Position numbers and translations under genes: made by a program. Of a stretch of 64,000 nt of DNA, positions 1 to 11,109 are shown piece after piece (the stretch's first letter is position 1; each line of letters starts with the position of its first letter). Where the stretch lies: NCBI GenBank assembly GCA_028023455.1, contig JAQFVV010000278.1:778554-842553 (forward strand), written 5' to 3'. The stretch is from Epiperipatus broadwayi. Taxonomy: Eukaryota > Onychophora > Udeonychophora > Euonychophora > Peripatidae. The notes beneath the pieces were generated by a model. It saw only the letters and a list, made by a program, of their open reading frames with translations, did not search any database and was not told the origin of the DNA.

Positions 1-120
1 GTTTCAATTAATTACTAAATGCCAAGCCACAATAAATTAATTCATCTATTATCATGTAAAATGAATACATAGTTTAAATAATAATAATATATGGGATTTA
101 TAAGAAAGAAAGTAAATATA

Positions 121-318
121 AAGATTTGAGATCAGACTTTCAAGCAACTTTCAATTATCTACACTATCTCATACTACTGATATGCATGACCACAAACATG
201 TAGAAAAGAAATCACCAATATACATATTTTGTGCTGAACCAGCACTCATCAGTTAGTCTAGACATCTCACACACATATATAATCAGTGCTCAGTATATAT
301 TAAGATAGCAAATCATCA
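121..318 (-). repeat. SINE3, tRNA-derived repeat, single copy
   Basis: The first part is the diverged tRNA-like head of a repeat seen better at 16990-17440 and 46325-46585. In the best copy the head has an ATTGGATAAG A-box region and a B box, GAGTTCAAGTCC. The body continues with a stretch (CAGCACTCATCA, then TATATAATCAGTG) also found at 17130-17290. Known family logic: tRNA-derived SINEs carry pol III A and B boxes. I see no clear target duplication here. Confidence 0.55.
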
Positions 319-3130
319 TACTTTCGTACTTTAATGAACAGCCTTCAATCTACTCCAATCTCCAACTCTTTAGCCATCCATACCATTGAAAATCTGAAGA
401 TAGAATGTCAAATCCCATGCTGATGCCAATATTGTTGTTATGCCCAAAAACAATTAACAAATAACTACATTTACAATTAAGTTCCAGGTATAAGAATGCC
501 TGTATTTCAAAAAGAAAGAAAGTAGTACACAATGATATAATATACTTACCAATCCAATCATGTAATTTTAGGACTAGTTAATAATTATTTATTATAAATA
601 CAAAAATGTAAATCTTGACATAGGCACTATGTATTATAATTTTATTAGCCAATAAATATGGATTAATAACTAAAATGAGGACTGAAGCTAATTTATTTGT
701 TTAATTGAATTAATATTTATTAACAAAAATATAAAAATAACAAGGAAACAATAAACATTAGTGTCATAAACCCTAATCAAGCATTATGAAATGTGTCCTC
801 CATCTAAATTAATATTTATGAATGTAGTTTCTTATAGCGTAAAGATTCATCTATTAAAGTTTATTATGTGATATTTACAAGGACAAAAATGTTGCTGCTT
901 ATATACACAATTTACAATATAAGAAAGCTATGATAATTATATTCTATCCACAATATAATTATTTATTAAGATAAATTATAGTAATACATACATAATTGTT
1001 ATAACACAATTGGTCCAGATCTTCAATATGCACACTATGTTAAAATAATTTATGGTCAATGAATAAACACTTGATATATCAAATTACAATTTTAACTATT
1101 AAAATTTAAGATATAAATTTAAATTAAACTTAGCTTTCTTCTATTTCATGTATATATAGAAATGATTAACTAATTAACTTATAATATATTAGTCAATAAT
1201 GTCAATAAAATACTACACAAATAATTATATAATATAACTTTAATATACTACCTGGATGCAGTCCTTTGACATAGTTACTTCAATAAACATAATAGTTTAA
1301 ATGTCTATTCAATGAGCTTCAAATAATTCAATAATATCCCATCTATACAAGCAAGATAGTATAGATTATAAACAGTTATCCAAAATAAAGTTTATTTGTC
1401 AAACTCTGATATTCTCAAAGTATATTTTTTTATATCCACTATATCACAAACATTTGACATCATAATAGCATTATAAATAAGCAGATGCTGGACACCATTT
1501 ATGGCTTATGCAATGTAGAAGTAAATTGGTTCAAATCATATATTAAAATACTCATCAGTATTATAAAACAATATCCATAAGTAGGATTAATTCTACTATA
1601 TAGCAATATTATTAATTTTCTTGTTTCATAATTAAAACATTTTGTTTGTAGGAGTCAAATCCTTCTTCAGTCAAGAAATATTAAGTTGACATTGAATGCT
1701 ATAAATTCCCTTTCTCTTTCTTTTAAAAAGTATTCAGAAAACCAGCTCAGTCTTCTAGAAAAAATGCAATCTTTTACACTTCATTAGTTCATAATTATCA
1801 AACAGGTACTTATAAAATAAAATATAATATATAACCATATTTGGATTTACTTCCATAAATGTCACTATATTAGAGAGTGAATATGAATTATTGAGTCTTA
1901 TTTATAATTTTGCATAATTGATATAATCAATTGTCATTAACAATCAATTCACACTTGTTTCTGTACTCTAATATTCACCCTGCATTTTGAAACTAAAATT
2001 TCTTTTACAGTAGTAGTATTAATAATAAATATTTCATAATGATTACATATAAAAAATATTTACATCTTAAAAATAAAAATAGTACTCTTTTAACTTAATG
2101 CAACAAAAATAATTTACACTACATTCACATAAGATTGCATTAAAATTATATACTGTATATATTATTCCAATTTAAATATTACACATATAACATAAACATA
2201 ACAATATATCCACTTAAAACATTAAATATTTGTAATGTTTATAATTGCTACTTATGAATACAGTAAATGATAATATCAAGAATAAAGAAACAATTTTATT
2301 AAGATTATAAATTTTATTATTTACATGTGTATCTTAAACAAATAGGATTAATTGGTTAATTTATGTAGAAATAATAACACATTCCTTGCTTTAACATTTT
2401 GTTGTCATAGCAACCATTTTAATACTTAAGGATTAATGCATTACCTATTAAAACTATTGAAAAGATAAAATACTTTTTATACTTAATCTTATCTCAAATA
2501 CTGAAATTACATGAAATTTCTGTTGGCACAATATACATATATCCAGATACATAATGCTACCTGTATAACATCCAAAAAAAAGATCTAACAAATCAATAAA
2601 CTAATACAGCCAAATACATCATTCATCTGCAGTTGTCTAAAGGTAGGCAAAAGACATATTCTCTCTGAAATACCTTATTAATATATATATATATATATAT
2701 GTGTATGTGTGTGTTGCAAAATATTCAACCTAAATTTATCATTTTGTCTCTACTAATGAAAGTTTACTAACTTCATGGTAGTTTTTTTTTAATTCTTGAG
2801 TTAAATTTGAGTTTGAAATTTAATGATGTCACTTTAGAAAATGTCACTATCTAAAGTATAACAAATTATAAAATAAGATACATCAGAATGCAGAAAATGG
2901 CAAAATACAAATAGCGGCATCATTAAAAATCATGACTTTTTTAAAAATCTTATTCAGAAGATGAAAAATCTTTAAAAGTATCAGATTCCTTCATTCATCT
3001 CTTAAAAAAAATTAAATAATTTGTAAGAAATTTTACTATGAGTTTTTTTCTTCAATACTTAAAATAAAAAGTCTGCAAAAATATTCAAAAACCATTTTAA
3101 AATGTTTGAATTTCTATCATATACACCATA
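319..3130. other. AT-rich non-coding stretch
   Basis: No convincing coding region, RNA gene or repeat family was recognised. A short (TA)n then (TG)n microsatellite lies near 2683-2713. Small open frames here have no recognisable composition or motif and look like chance. Confidence 0.6.
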
Positions 3131-3670
3131 GTCAGGGGTTGAGGGTGGGGGGAATTCTGACAGAGGTATTTGAAATGCTTTCTCTGGCTAAGCGTTTATC
3201 ACAAAGACTGTTGAGGAATTGGCAATCCTCATTGTTTATAACTTACAAGCTTAAGTGAATAGGGTCATGTGATCTATGACACTTATTTAAACTATTTATA
3301 GTCTCTGCCTTAAGTCTTATGCAATGTTATATTGCTAATACTACTAATATATGGTATGGCTAAAGATCTATCAGTCCCATATAGCTATTTCAATTGGATA
3401 GCTGGGTTTGAAGACATGTAGTTGTCTGAAAATTTCAGATTTTTAACTCAATAGATAACTTTTAGATAAATTCTGGCTTTGGGTTGGTATTTTTAGATCT
3501 AGGGTCTGAACCTACCCTGACCCCTCTCTGAGGAATGCCAAAGCATGAAATCATGGTCAGGGGTTGGGGGAGGGGGAGGGTTCCTGGCAGAGATATTTTA
3601 AATGCTTTCTCTGGCTAAGCATTTATCAGAAAGCTTTTTGAGGAATTGGCAATTCTCATTGTTTGTATTT
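3131..3670. repeat. Pair of ~115-bp direct repeats flanking ~310 bp
   Basis: Segments 3131-3245 and 3557-3670 are direct copies. Both start TCAGGGGTTG, run through a G-rich tract, then GCTTTCTCTGGCTAAGC and GAGGAATTGGCAAT. They differ by several substitutions, so the duplication is old. The unit could be a short element with terminal direct repeats or a simple segmental duplication. No ORF lies between them. Confidence 0.6.
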
Positions 3671-3888
3671 TCTGATAGTTTTTTACAATATTACTATTAA
3701 TGGTTTGTTTCAACACTCTTTATGTTGAAGCTAAATAAAAGTTAAAAATAAAATAAGAATAAAGATTATGAACCAGTTCAATTTTTTGAATATATATAAT
3801 ATTGACATATTTAGTAAGAAAATACCTATGTTTTTCCAATAACAGTTTTGAAAAACTCCAAGCAGATACATTTTAAAACCCAACAGCA

Positions 3889-3924
<36 letters not shown>

Positions 3925-3929
<5 letters not shown>

Positions 3930-4215
3930 TGAAGGTTGGTAGTAAAAATGAATATCTTTTATTTATTTCAAATGCTCAAGTAAAATTTTTTAAGAATATA
4001 TATAAGAATTTGTTTAATGTTTCATTTTGTGTTTCAAATAATGTTGATAAATTAGTGAATAATTCTACCATTATCATACCTATCAAGCAGAAAAATAACA
4101 TTTTTGTATCAATTTTTTGTGGATATACATTCTTATATCTAAGTAAATCGAGGTGCAATATTGAAACAAAAAATAAAGGACCATGAATTGTTATGAAATA
4201 GTGCTGATGATAAAT
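3925..4215 (+). pseudogene. Penelope-like element relic, endonuclease-proximal part
   Basis: The plus-strand frame reads a diverged version of the C-terminal part of the intact element at 42.3-46.3 kb: NAQVKFFKNIYKNLFNVSF, then SNNVDKLVNNS, IIPIKQKNN and SRCNIE. The match starts right after a (TA)n tract at 3892-3924. The GIY-YIG core is damaged (SYIGES has become LYLSKS), and a single-base shift with a stop follows near 4190, where HELL continues in another frame. It is an old truncated copy with no plausible function. Confidence 0.8.
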
Positions 4216-4721
4216 AAATAGTGCTTAACGTATTAGTACAGATACTCCCATATTAAATTCAGTGAACTTACAGGCACACAGCATATATTCTTTAATAAAT
4301 AACATTATCCCAGCAATATAGTAAAAGATCAATTTGTTTCTTTGTCATTTTATTGCACATTTTGATAAAAATAATCATGAAAAATAGTGATATAAAAAAA
4401 GTGATGTAATTCAAGAAGGTTATTGTTACTGAATGTTTGCACAAAAAAGGCTTTCATAAAAATTTCCTGTAGACAGAAAAATCATTGTAAATGAAATTGA
4501 TGCATTCATATTCTAAACCATATTATTTAATAGATTACATAGTAAGGAGAAATCGGAATATAAAAGAAATTACTTTTGCATAATAATTTACAAATGCAGA
4601 TTGTTTAGTTGGATCATAAATTAATATACTCAAGATAAAAATAATAGTTGTCTTAAGAATAAGTTTTATTACATTCATATTTGGTAGAAAATTGCTGTTT
4701 ACTTTTTAAAGATGGTCATTG

Positions 4722-4818
4722 TATTCAAGCTTTGGTGGCTGAGTGGTCAGCACAGCTGCCTCACAAGCAATAGTTCTGAGTTCTCTTCCCGGCCAATGCT
4801 TTGACACATGAAAAAAAA
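4722..4818 (+). repeat. SINE1, tRNA-derived, with target duplication
   Basis: A tRNA-like head (GCTTTGGTGGCTGAGTGG, A-box type) is followed by a B-box relic (GAGTTCTCTTCC), the tail TTGACACATG and an A run. The same family lies at 10529, 22966 (minus strand) and 31922. The insertion is flanked by AAAGATGGTCATTG (4708-4721) and AAAGATGGTTATTG (4816-4829), a 14-bp duplication with one mismatch. This fits LINE-type retroposition. Confidence 0.8.
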
Positions 4819-4829
4819 GATGGTTATTG

Positions 4830-5439
4830 CACACAGGTAAATAGTTAAACGGACATTTACAATTATATTATTACTCAGATGTGGAATTATCTTAAGAAAT
4901 ATGTTATGACTGCATGTAAATATTTTCTTAGGTTTACTAAAACAAAGAATCGTGGTAATATTTCTGACAATCAATTAATAAACGATTTGATTAAATCAAT
5001 GCATGTGACACTGTTAAACTTCATAATAAATATAGACATTTAAGGAGAGAACTTCAATGGCTGATAAGAATGATTAAAATTATTGATGTATTAATACTGC
5101 AATGATTATCATTATAGATCTTTATTTTGATGCAACGAAAGCAATATCTTGATTTAAAAAGTGGTATCACACTTTTATTAAATCCAGAAAATATATTTTA
5201 AATGAAGAAAATAATCTTATAAAGAAATAGAAATACTTTGCTCATCTTTTGATTAATAACATGGGAAGAGTAATGGCTATTAATAGTATATCCATTTTAG
5301 GCACAATATTAGAAGTCAAAACATAATCTTAAAAAAGAAAAGGAGATTTGATAAAATACTAGTGAAGTTTAAAATATGGTAATAATATATTCAAAAATAT
5401 GGCCATTTTTTAGGAATGTATAAGCACAAGATGTTGTAC
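4830..5439. other. AT-rich stretch upstream of LINE relic
   Basis: No feature is supported directly. It may hold the unrecognisable 5' part of the RTE relic that becomes readable from about 5440. Confidence 0.4.
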
Positions 5440-6730
5440 TTCCTATCTTAAAGACACTTATATCGTACCAATATTTAAAAAGAAAATGAGTGCATAATAT
5501 TGAATAATTGTTGTGGAATATCATTATTATCCATTATTACATTAAAGATTTTGTTGAATAGGTTGTTTCAAGTTATATAAATATTATTATAGACTCAATG
5601 TGATTTTAGAGAATCAACAAACACTAAAGACATTGGTTGCTAGAAAAATTCAAAAAGAATATAAACAAAAAAATTACTTACATATTTTTATTTATTTTGT
5701 CAAGATTTTAGACTCCATTAATTGAACAGGTCTATGATATTGTTTGAAATTGATAGAATGAGAAAAAGTTTTATTACAGATCAAGAATATGCGCCTTCTG
5801 AGTAAAAACTGGTGATGAACATTGTTTTTGATTTTTATTAATAGTAGTGTTTGGAATTTTTTAATAAAAGTCTTAATAAAACAGAAATCAATAAGTAATA
5901 GATACTTGTTATTAGAATTTTTAATAAAACAGGCAAAACTCTCCATATCATAGTGCTACTCAATGCAAGTCAGACTAATCAATGGATGCCAGAAGACTTG
6001 TGCATAAAATCCCTATCTAGTGCCTACTCATCCAATATCCCCAATCTTGTTTCTAGCTTGTGGCTTTCATCAGTGAGGAGCCTTGGATCTGAAACCACTA
6101 CACATTTTGCCTGTTATGAGCAAGCATAAGAAATGGAGATCATGTGATGTTTAGAAATTTTAATTTTAATCAATTAGAAAGAAAAACAAGAAGTTTATTT
6201 TATATTTGGATTTTGAATAGGCTGCTGATTGGCATTATTTATGTCAGTTCAAAATGATCCCAAATATACATATTTTGAAAGCAACACATAAAAGCTTTGC
6301 TTTATTAATTAATGTTAATAAATTCAAGTTAGTTAGTATTGGAAAATAAACCTACTCAACAACTTTTATTTGTGGATTGTTTCAACTTAAGAATATATAC
6401 GAATATAAATAGCTTTGGATTCTTATAAATAGAATGGTAGAATTAAATGTTAAGATAAAGCACAGATTTCAATGTGCTGTGTCTGCTTTAAACATGTTTA
6501 AAGGAAGAGTATCTTATTACATAAAAATAATATCAACACAAAATAAAGACAGTAGAAAAGTTTTATTTAAGGATTTTCCAAATAATTCTAAAATGCATTG
6601 CGATATCATAAAACTTATCAATATATTATCTAAGATGCCTGTTGGGTTAATATAAAATGCATTATTGTAATATCATCTTTATTGGATTGGACATATAGAA
6701 TGGAAGGTTTATAGTAAACACTAACCTATT
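5440..6730 (+). pseudogene. Decayed RTE-type LINE reverse transcriptase
   Basis: Reading three plus frames in turn recovers the order of an RTE-type RT: VPIFKK near 5467, GISLLSII then KILLNRL (5515-5560), QCDFRES-type text (5600-5625), a degraded palm strand IFIYFVKILDSIN (5687-5723), LINVNKFKLVSIG (6300-6345; compare LKINVKKTK in the copy at 12.3 kb) and a GHI motif near 6690. Every block is broken by stops and frameshifts. The copy is interrupted at 5930-6152 by a family A insertion. It was the coding region of a non-LTR retrotransposon and is long dead. The clade is an inference from the C-terminal motifs it shares with the 12.3-kb copy. Confidence 0.65.
5930..6152 (-). repeat. Family A short retroposon
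   Basis: It reads AACTCTCCATA, then CTAATCAATGGATGCCAGAAG, then CTTGTGCATAAAATCCC, and ends ATCATGTGATGTTTAG, the reverse of the family head. The same blocks occur at 7819-8012, 19737-20157 and 53285-54060. The flanks GAATTTTTAATAAAA and GAAATTTTAATTTTA look like a diverged target duplication. It sits inside the LINE relic, so it inserted later. Confidence 0.7.
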
Positions 6731-6981
6731 TTTTATGGGAGGTGCAGTCTCTGTTTACATTACAATAATTGTATTTAAATCATTCTAAAAGGATGCAATG
6801 TTGATCGCTTTTATTGGGAAGATATGACAAAAAATAAAATGCATTAGAAAACTATAATTAGACATGATATGATATTTTACAAAGAAAATTTTTTTTGCAG
6901 GCAAAAATAGAAAGCAAAATCACAAAAACTCTTATAAAGTTGTAATTATAAATTTATTAAATGCACATTGATTATGTAAGT

Positions 6982-7158
6982 AATATTTACTGAGGCTATA
7001 ACCTCGATAATATGCGTATAAAATGCGATAGTAGGGACCTCTACAGGTGTTTTAACCACAAGCTTCCATAGCATAAGGTTGTGGGTAAAACACCTGTAGA
7101 GGTCGCTACTATCGCATTTTATATGCATATTATTGAGGTTATAGCCTCAGTAAATATT
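6982..7158. repeat. Near-perfect palindromic foldback
   Basis: The left arm starts AATATTTACTGAGGCTATAA and the right arm is its reverse complement, ending TTATAGCCTCAGTAAATATT. The arms are about 75 bp with few mismatches around a loop of about 20 bp near 7060-7082. The inner arms carry AAAATGCGATAGTAG and CTCTACAGGTGTTTTA. It has no ORF. It is MITE-like or a foldback element; no other copy was seen in this window. Confidence 0.8.
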
Positions 7159-7159
7159 A

Positions 7160-7804
7160 AAAACTCTTATAAATATAAACGCAGATCAGGATGATCTATT
7201 AGGGATGCAATTCTGTTCACAGATTGTTTGTATAATCATCATAACCTCATCTCAGAGTATTTGTCCATCTCTTTTTCTGTCATCACAAGTATTTTCTGCA
7301 TGTGCTCTAGATATTTATTTCGTTTTCTCACAACTTTCAGAATTAATTTCAATGTCAATTGCATTTGAGGAAAACAATAAAATCTGGATAATATTTATGT
7401 TTGTAAAACTATTTATATTATTTTAATCCATTTTCATTTCAATTCTATGTATAGCTTCATTAATTGTGCATAAAACACAAGCTTAGTATTTGCTTCAATA
7501 TTTATTTCCCAAATTTATGCTGACTTTAGGGTGCAATCCATATGGATGAAAGTTATTTTAAAAAAATACTCAAAAGCACATGGCATATCTGTAAATTAGC
7601 TGATAGGAAGACTATCAAGTTATGAATTGATTTTCAAAAACATTCAGATGAAGAGCAGTATTTTATGTGAATCATTATTGCTTAAAATCACGTATCTCCT
7701 GGACAGTGAAAATACAATAAAATTGAATTAAAAAACAAACAGATTATACAAAAAAAAATATAATTATTAAATTAATATTCATGTTTGATAAAAACAACAA
7801 CAAC
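7160..7804. other. No recognised feature
   Basis: AT-rich sequence with one 73-codon open frame at 7205-7426 that shows no recognisable motif. I do not call it a gene. Confidence 0.5.
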
Positions 7805-7818
7805 AAACAAACAGTTTA

Positions 7819-8012
7819 ACCACAAAACATCACATGATCACTATCTCATACTAGCACATAATTGTTATTAAACAATTCAAAACAAAGCAAAACTCTCCAT
7901 AAAGTAGTGCCATCTCTTTATGCACAAGCCTTCTGGCATCCATTGATTGCTCTTGTTAGCACAAGATGGCACTACTTTATGGAGAGTTTTGCTTTGTTTT
8001 GAATTGTTTAAT
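7819..8012 (+). repeat. Family A short retroposon with 14-bp target duplication
   Basis: The element starts ACCACAAAACATCACATGAT and is flanked by AAACAAACAGTTTA at 7805-7818 and again at 8013-8026, a perfect 14-bp duplication. Its inner part is an inverted repeat: AGCAAAACTCTCCATAAAG on the left and CTTTATGGAGAGTTTTGCT on the right, with CTTCTGGCATCCATTGATT in the loop. The long duplication argues for retroposition rather than a cut-and-paste MITE. Confidence 0.8.
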
Positions 8013-8147
8013 AAACAAACAGTTTATTGCTTGGGAATTTATAAAACGTTTGAATACTGAGGATGGTAAAATGAAGTCATGATTTATGGATGCTGAGTTC
8101 AAAATGACACCATTTTAATCAATGCATTAAACCACACAATACATTTT

Positions 8148-8200
8148 TGTTGATGATGATGATGATGATGATTATTATTATTATTATTATTATTATTGAT
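8148..8200. repeat. (GAT)n/(ATT)n microsatellite
   Basis: Seven GAT units are followed by a run of ATT units. GAT repeats form the 3' tail of the RTE copy at 13030-13052, so this may be a tail left by a heavily truncated RTE insertion; that part is inference. Confidence 0.7.
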
Positions 8201-8797
8201 CACCTTGACTCAAAATCGACTATTGTGATCATATAAAGAACACTTCTTCACATGGATTATTTTTAGTTAGTTATTAAATTATTTAAAGACAATTTGATTG
8301 TTATCATAATCTTATTGGTCATTTTATTCTTTGTTTTACAACATATTGTTCAAAATATTAAACACACTTCTAATAAAGTAAATCATCTTATAATGTGATC
8401 ATTGTGTTTTAAAAATCTGCTAATAATAAAGCAATCAATAAATAAATACATGTTATTTTATAAATATTTTGCAGGCATAACTAGGAATAATAATTTAGTT
8501 ATGATAAAGTCGATAACATTGAAAATAATTACTACAATTCAATATATAAATGTAACGTTATTAAAATGCACTCATTTTGATGATATCATTTGAGATAGAA
8601 GTTAAACATTATTTGTTAATCATTTCTTAAGCTGTAAATCATTGTTTAATTTTCAACTCTAACATAAGCTTTAGTTCAATTAAATATTAATATATCAATT
8701 ATTAAATCCCCAGATGAATATTATTCAACTAATATCTCACAAGGCTTCCTGATCATTCATGGTATATACAATATGATAGTAGATATGTAATTTAAAT
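8201..8797. other. No recognised feature
   Basis: AT-rich sequence without recognisable coding, RNA or repeat signals. A 63-codon open frame at 8402-8593 has no motif. Confidence 0.5.
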
Positions 8798-8985
8798 TTT
8801 AAACTGGATCCCAAGAGATTCTAAACAATCTAGAGAAAGATCATATGTGAGTTGAGTGAATGATATAAAATAGTGTGCTGGTGTGATGTGAAAAAGAAAG
8901 GTTACAGATTGGAGCAATTACACTGAGCTTGGAGAATCCTTCATCCTGTAGTGGATCAAAATGGTTGAAAATGAAGATGATGATA
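8798..8985 (+). mobile_element. RTE LINE 3' end, truncated
   Basis: This is a diverged copy of 12873-13050. Shared blocks include AACTGGATYCCAAGAGATT, GAGCTTGGAGAATCCTTCATC, then CCTGTAGTGGAT, and a final GATGATGAT. Several indels break the frame. RTE elements typically have a very short 3' UTR ending in a simple trinucleotide, as here. Only the 3' end is present, as expected for 5'-truncated target-primed insertion. Confidence 0.8.
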
Positions 8986-9085
8986 AATAAAACTTCTGAG
9001 TTCGAATCCTGCATACATTACATACATAAATACAGGTGTTAAGCATGTACAGTGTATTATTCTCTAAGATAAATATTTGTATTCG
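8986..9085 (+). repeat. SINE2-like tRNA-derived fragment
   Basis: It begins with a good B box (GAGTTCGAATCC) followed by TGCATACATTACATACATAAA and a short tail. The same block recurs at 36843-36905 with GAGTTCAAATCC. The 5' half with an A box is not visible here; it directly abuts the RTE tail. Confidence 0.5.
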
Positions 9086-9879
9086 AGTAATGTCATATTC
9101 TAAATTAGATTGTAAAACATTTTTATGGATAACTACCACTCTATGATGGAAAAGACATATGTGAGCAAGGATTTATTCCAAATGATGATGCTGGTTTTGC
9201 TAGATATGCATCGTGATTATTATTTGCTCATGGCATATGTTTTTATCCTATGTTTTAAAAGAGTAATGAGTTTAAAAATTTTATATTAAAATTATTTCTT
9301 CCAAACAAAAAATGAAATAATGATTCAAATTTGACATTCTTTATTTTGTTTTAAAAAATGTATAATTTAATAATATATTATTGTAATAAAAAAATGTTTT
9401 TATTTATTTTTTTTTTCTTTCAAATAAAAAAAAAAACATTATATTTGAAACAACTTCAAAAATAAAAAATAAAAAATAGCAATAAGAAATAAAAAAACGG
9501 TTAATTAAATTTATTTCCTAACATTTTTTAATGTTTAATCCACAATCTGGATGTTAGTTTTCTTATATTTTTAGGCAGCTCCCCTCCTCCACTGATAAAA
9601 TATGAACTTTCATTTTACTATTCAAAATTTGTAGACGGTCTACACAAATCAAAATAATTCATATTACGTGTGCTTGCATCTTTACTCTCATTATATAAAA
9701 GTATATATAAATCATTAATAAATGCCATGGTTTTATTATTTCATAATTGTTATTTTAACAATTAGCTATCCACTGGCATTAGGATAAAAATTAATTCAAG
9801 AATAAATCCAATTTCACTAATACATAGCTTCTCTTCTCCACATCATACAACACATTTTCTTATTTGAACTATCAATATC
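9086..9879. other. No recognised feature
   Basis: AT-rich sequence with poly-A and poly-T runs around 9385-9500. No gene, RNA or repeat family was recognised. Confidence 0.5.
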
Positions 9880-10432
9880 TTGTATGGTCTCATTCTAGGT
9901 ATTTTTAAATATATTGAAATCCGATTTAAGATTTCAATTATCTATCTATTATCCTCTTTTTTAGCCTTATGCCAAAATTAGCTCCAGTTTAGTCTCTTAT
10001 TTCAATGATGTTAATGAACCCTCTTTATTTTCTCACTCTTGTTTTCAATCTTTCCGTTTTGGTAGTGTTTTTGCTGTTAAGTGTCCAAGATTTCACATTC
10101 ATAAGTACAAACTTGTGAAACACATCTTCTAAAAACTTTCCATTTCAAATTCATAGACATATTTTGTTTTCAAGTTATGTATATCAAAAGCACCCTATCG
10201 TGTTGAAGCACTATTCTTCCGTCTGTATTAGCAATCTGACTAAGATATTTGTAATTTTTAACTTTTTCTAATATATGATTTTCAATTTTTCTTTTTTTTT
10301 TTATTATAAAATCAATGGAACATTAATTCAGTCTTTTTAATATTTATATCTGTCCATATTTCTTACTTTCATCTGAAACCTCTTGCAATATTTTATTTAT
10401 TTCTGAAGCATTATATGAAAATATATATATAT
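9880..10432 (-). pseudogene. RTE LINE reverse transcriptase relic
   Basis: The minus strand reads TDDIYIFSYNASEINKIL, then EVSDESKKYG, a degraded INIKKTE stretch, and KNYKYLSQIANTDG, followed further down by a W-x-x-F-x-H and KEDN relic of the C-terminal GHI-RR-DDN motif. The order and wording match the plus-strand copy at 12275-13055 (NASELQEMLQE, NSYKYLGQIINT). Stops and shifts are frequent. It ends against the PLE-derived tail cluster at 10447. Confidence 0.75.
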
Positions 10433-10446
10433 CATCTGTAATATAT

Positions 10447-10880
10447 AGAAAGTAATCGAAAGTACTTCTGTGGATTTAAGGATTGTTTGTAAACCGTTAA
10501 AAATATTATTTCAATTATAATTACAATAGTCTTGCATTGGTGGTCGAGAGGTCAGCGCGACTGCCTTGCACTAGCAGGCAGTTGCCCGGGTTGCGGGTTC
10601 GCGTCCCGGCCGATGCTATGACACTTAAAAAAAAAAAAATTATAATTACAATATTATTTTTAATTAACGGATATTTTATTTATTATATATATATAATTAA
10701 AGCAAAATTGTAATTATAATTGAACTAATAAATTTAACGGTTCACCAACTATTATAAACAATCATAAAAACTGCAGAAGTACTTTAGGTTAAGAAATTAA
10801 CCTAAAGTACTTCTGCGGTTTTAAGGATTGTTTATAATAGTTTATAAACCGTTAAATTTATTATTTCAATTATAATATAT
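10447..10880. repeat. Penelope-like element 3'-terminal sequences, direct and inverted
   Basis: Three short copies of the terminal non-coding sequence of the young PLE lie here. The first, GAAAGTACTTCTGTGG to ATTATTTCAATTATAATT (10457-10528, resumed at 10638-10680), matches 46207-46315. An inverted copy (10700-10790) and another direct copy (10800-10878) follow. The last two make a hairpin centred on 10795 with arms of about 85 bp. No coding sequence is present. The first copy is split by a SINE. Confidence 0.8.
10529..10637 (+). repeat. SINE1, best-preserved copy, with full tRNA fold
   Basis: The head folds like a class II tRNA. GCATTGG pairs with CCGATGC (acceptor), there is a T-arm with loop TTCGCGT, the A box is TGGTCGAGAGG and the B box GGTTCGCGTCC. 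ACTGCCT can pair with AGGCAGT, and a long variable region suggests a Leu or Ser type ancestor. The tail is ATGACACTT and A13. The flanks are AATTATAATTACAATA on both sides (10513-10528 and 10638-10653), a perfect 16-bp target duplication inside a PLE terminal sequence. Confidence 0.9.
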
Positions 10881-11109
10881 ATATATCAAATCTTTTTATA
10901 CTCACATAAGTGTTATCATTGCATAACAAAAATAGAAGTTAATCTTTGATCATTTGTCAAGATAATTTTCTTGCTAAAACATTAATTATTTTGTTGACAA
11001 TTTATTATAAGATTTATTTTACAGGCAAAAATGAACCTGTTTGAATTACAAATCATGTTATGTGATGTAATGTAAAATGTCTTTAAACAAACTCAGAGAT
11101 TTTCTTGCA

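Noticed and set aside
10533-10617. Functional tRNA gene
   Set aside because: The cloverleaf is good, but four diverged copies, an A tail and a 16-bp target duplication show that it is a SINE.
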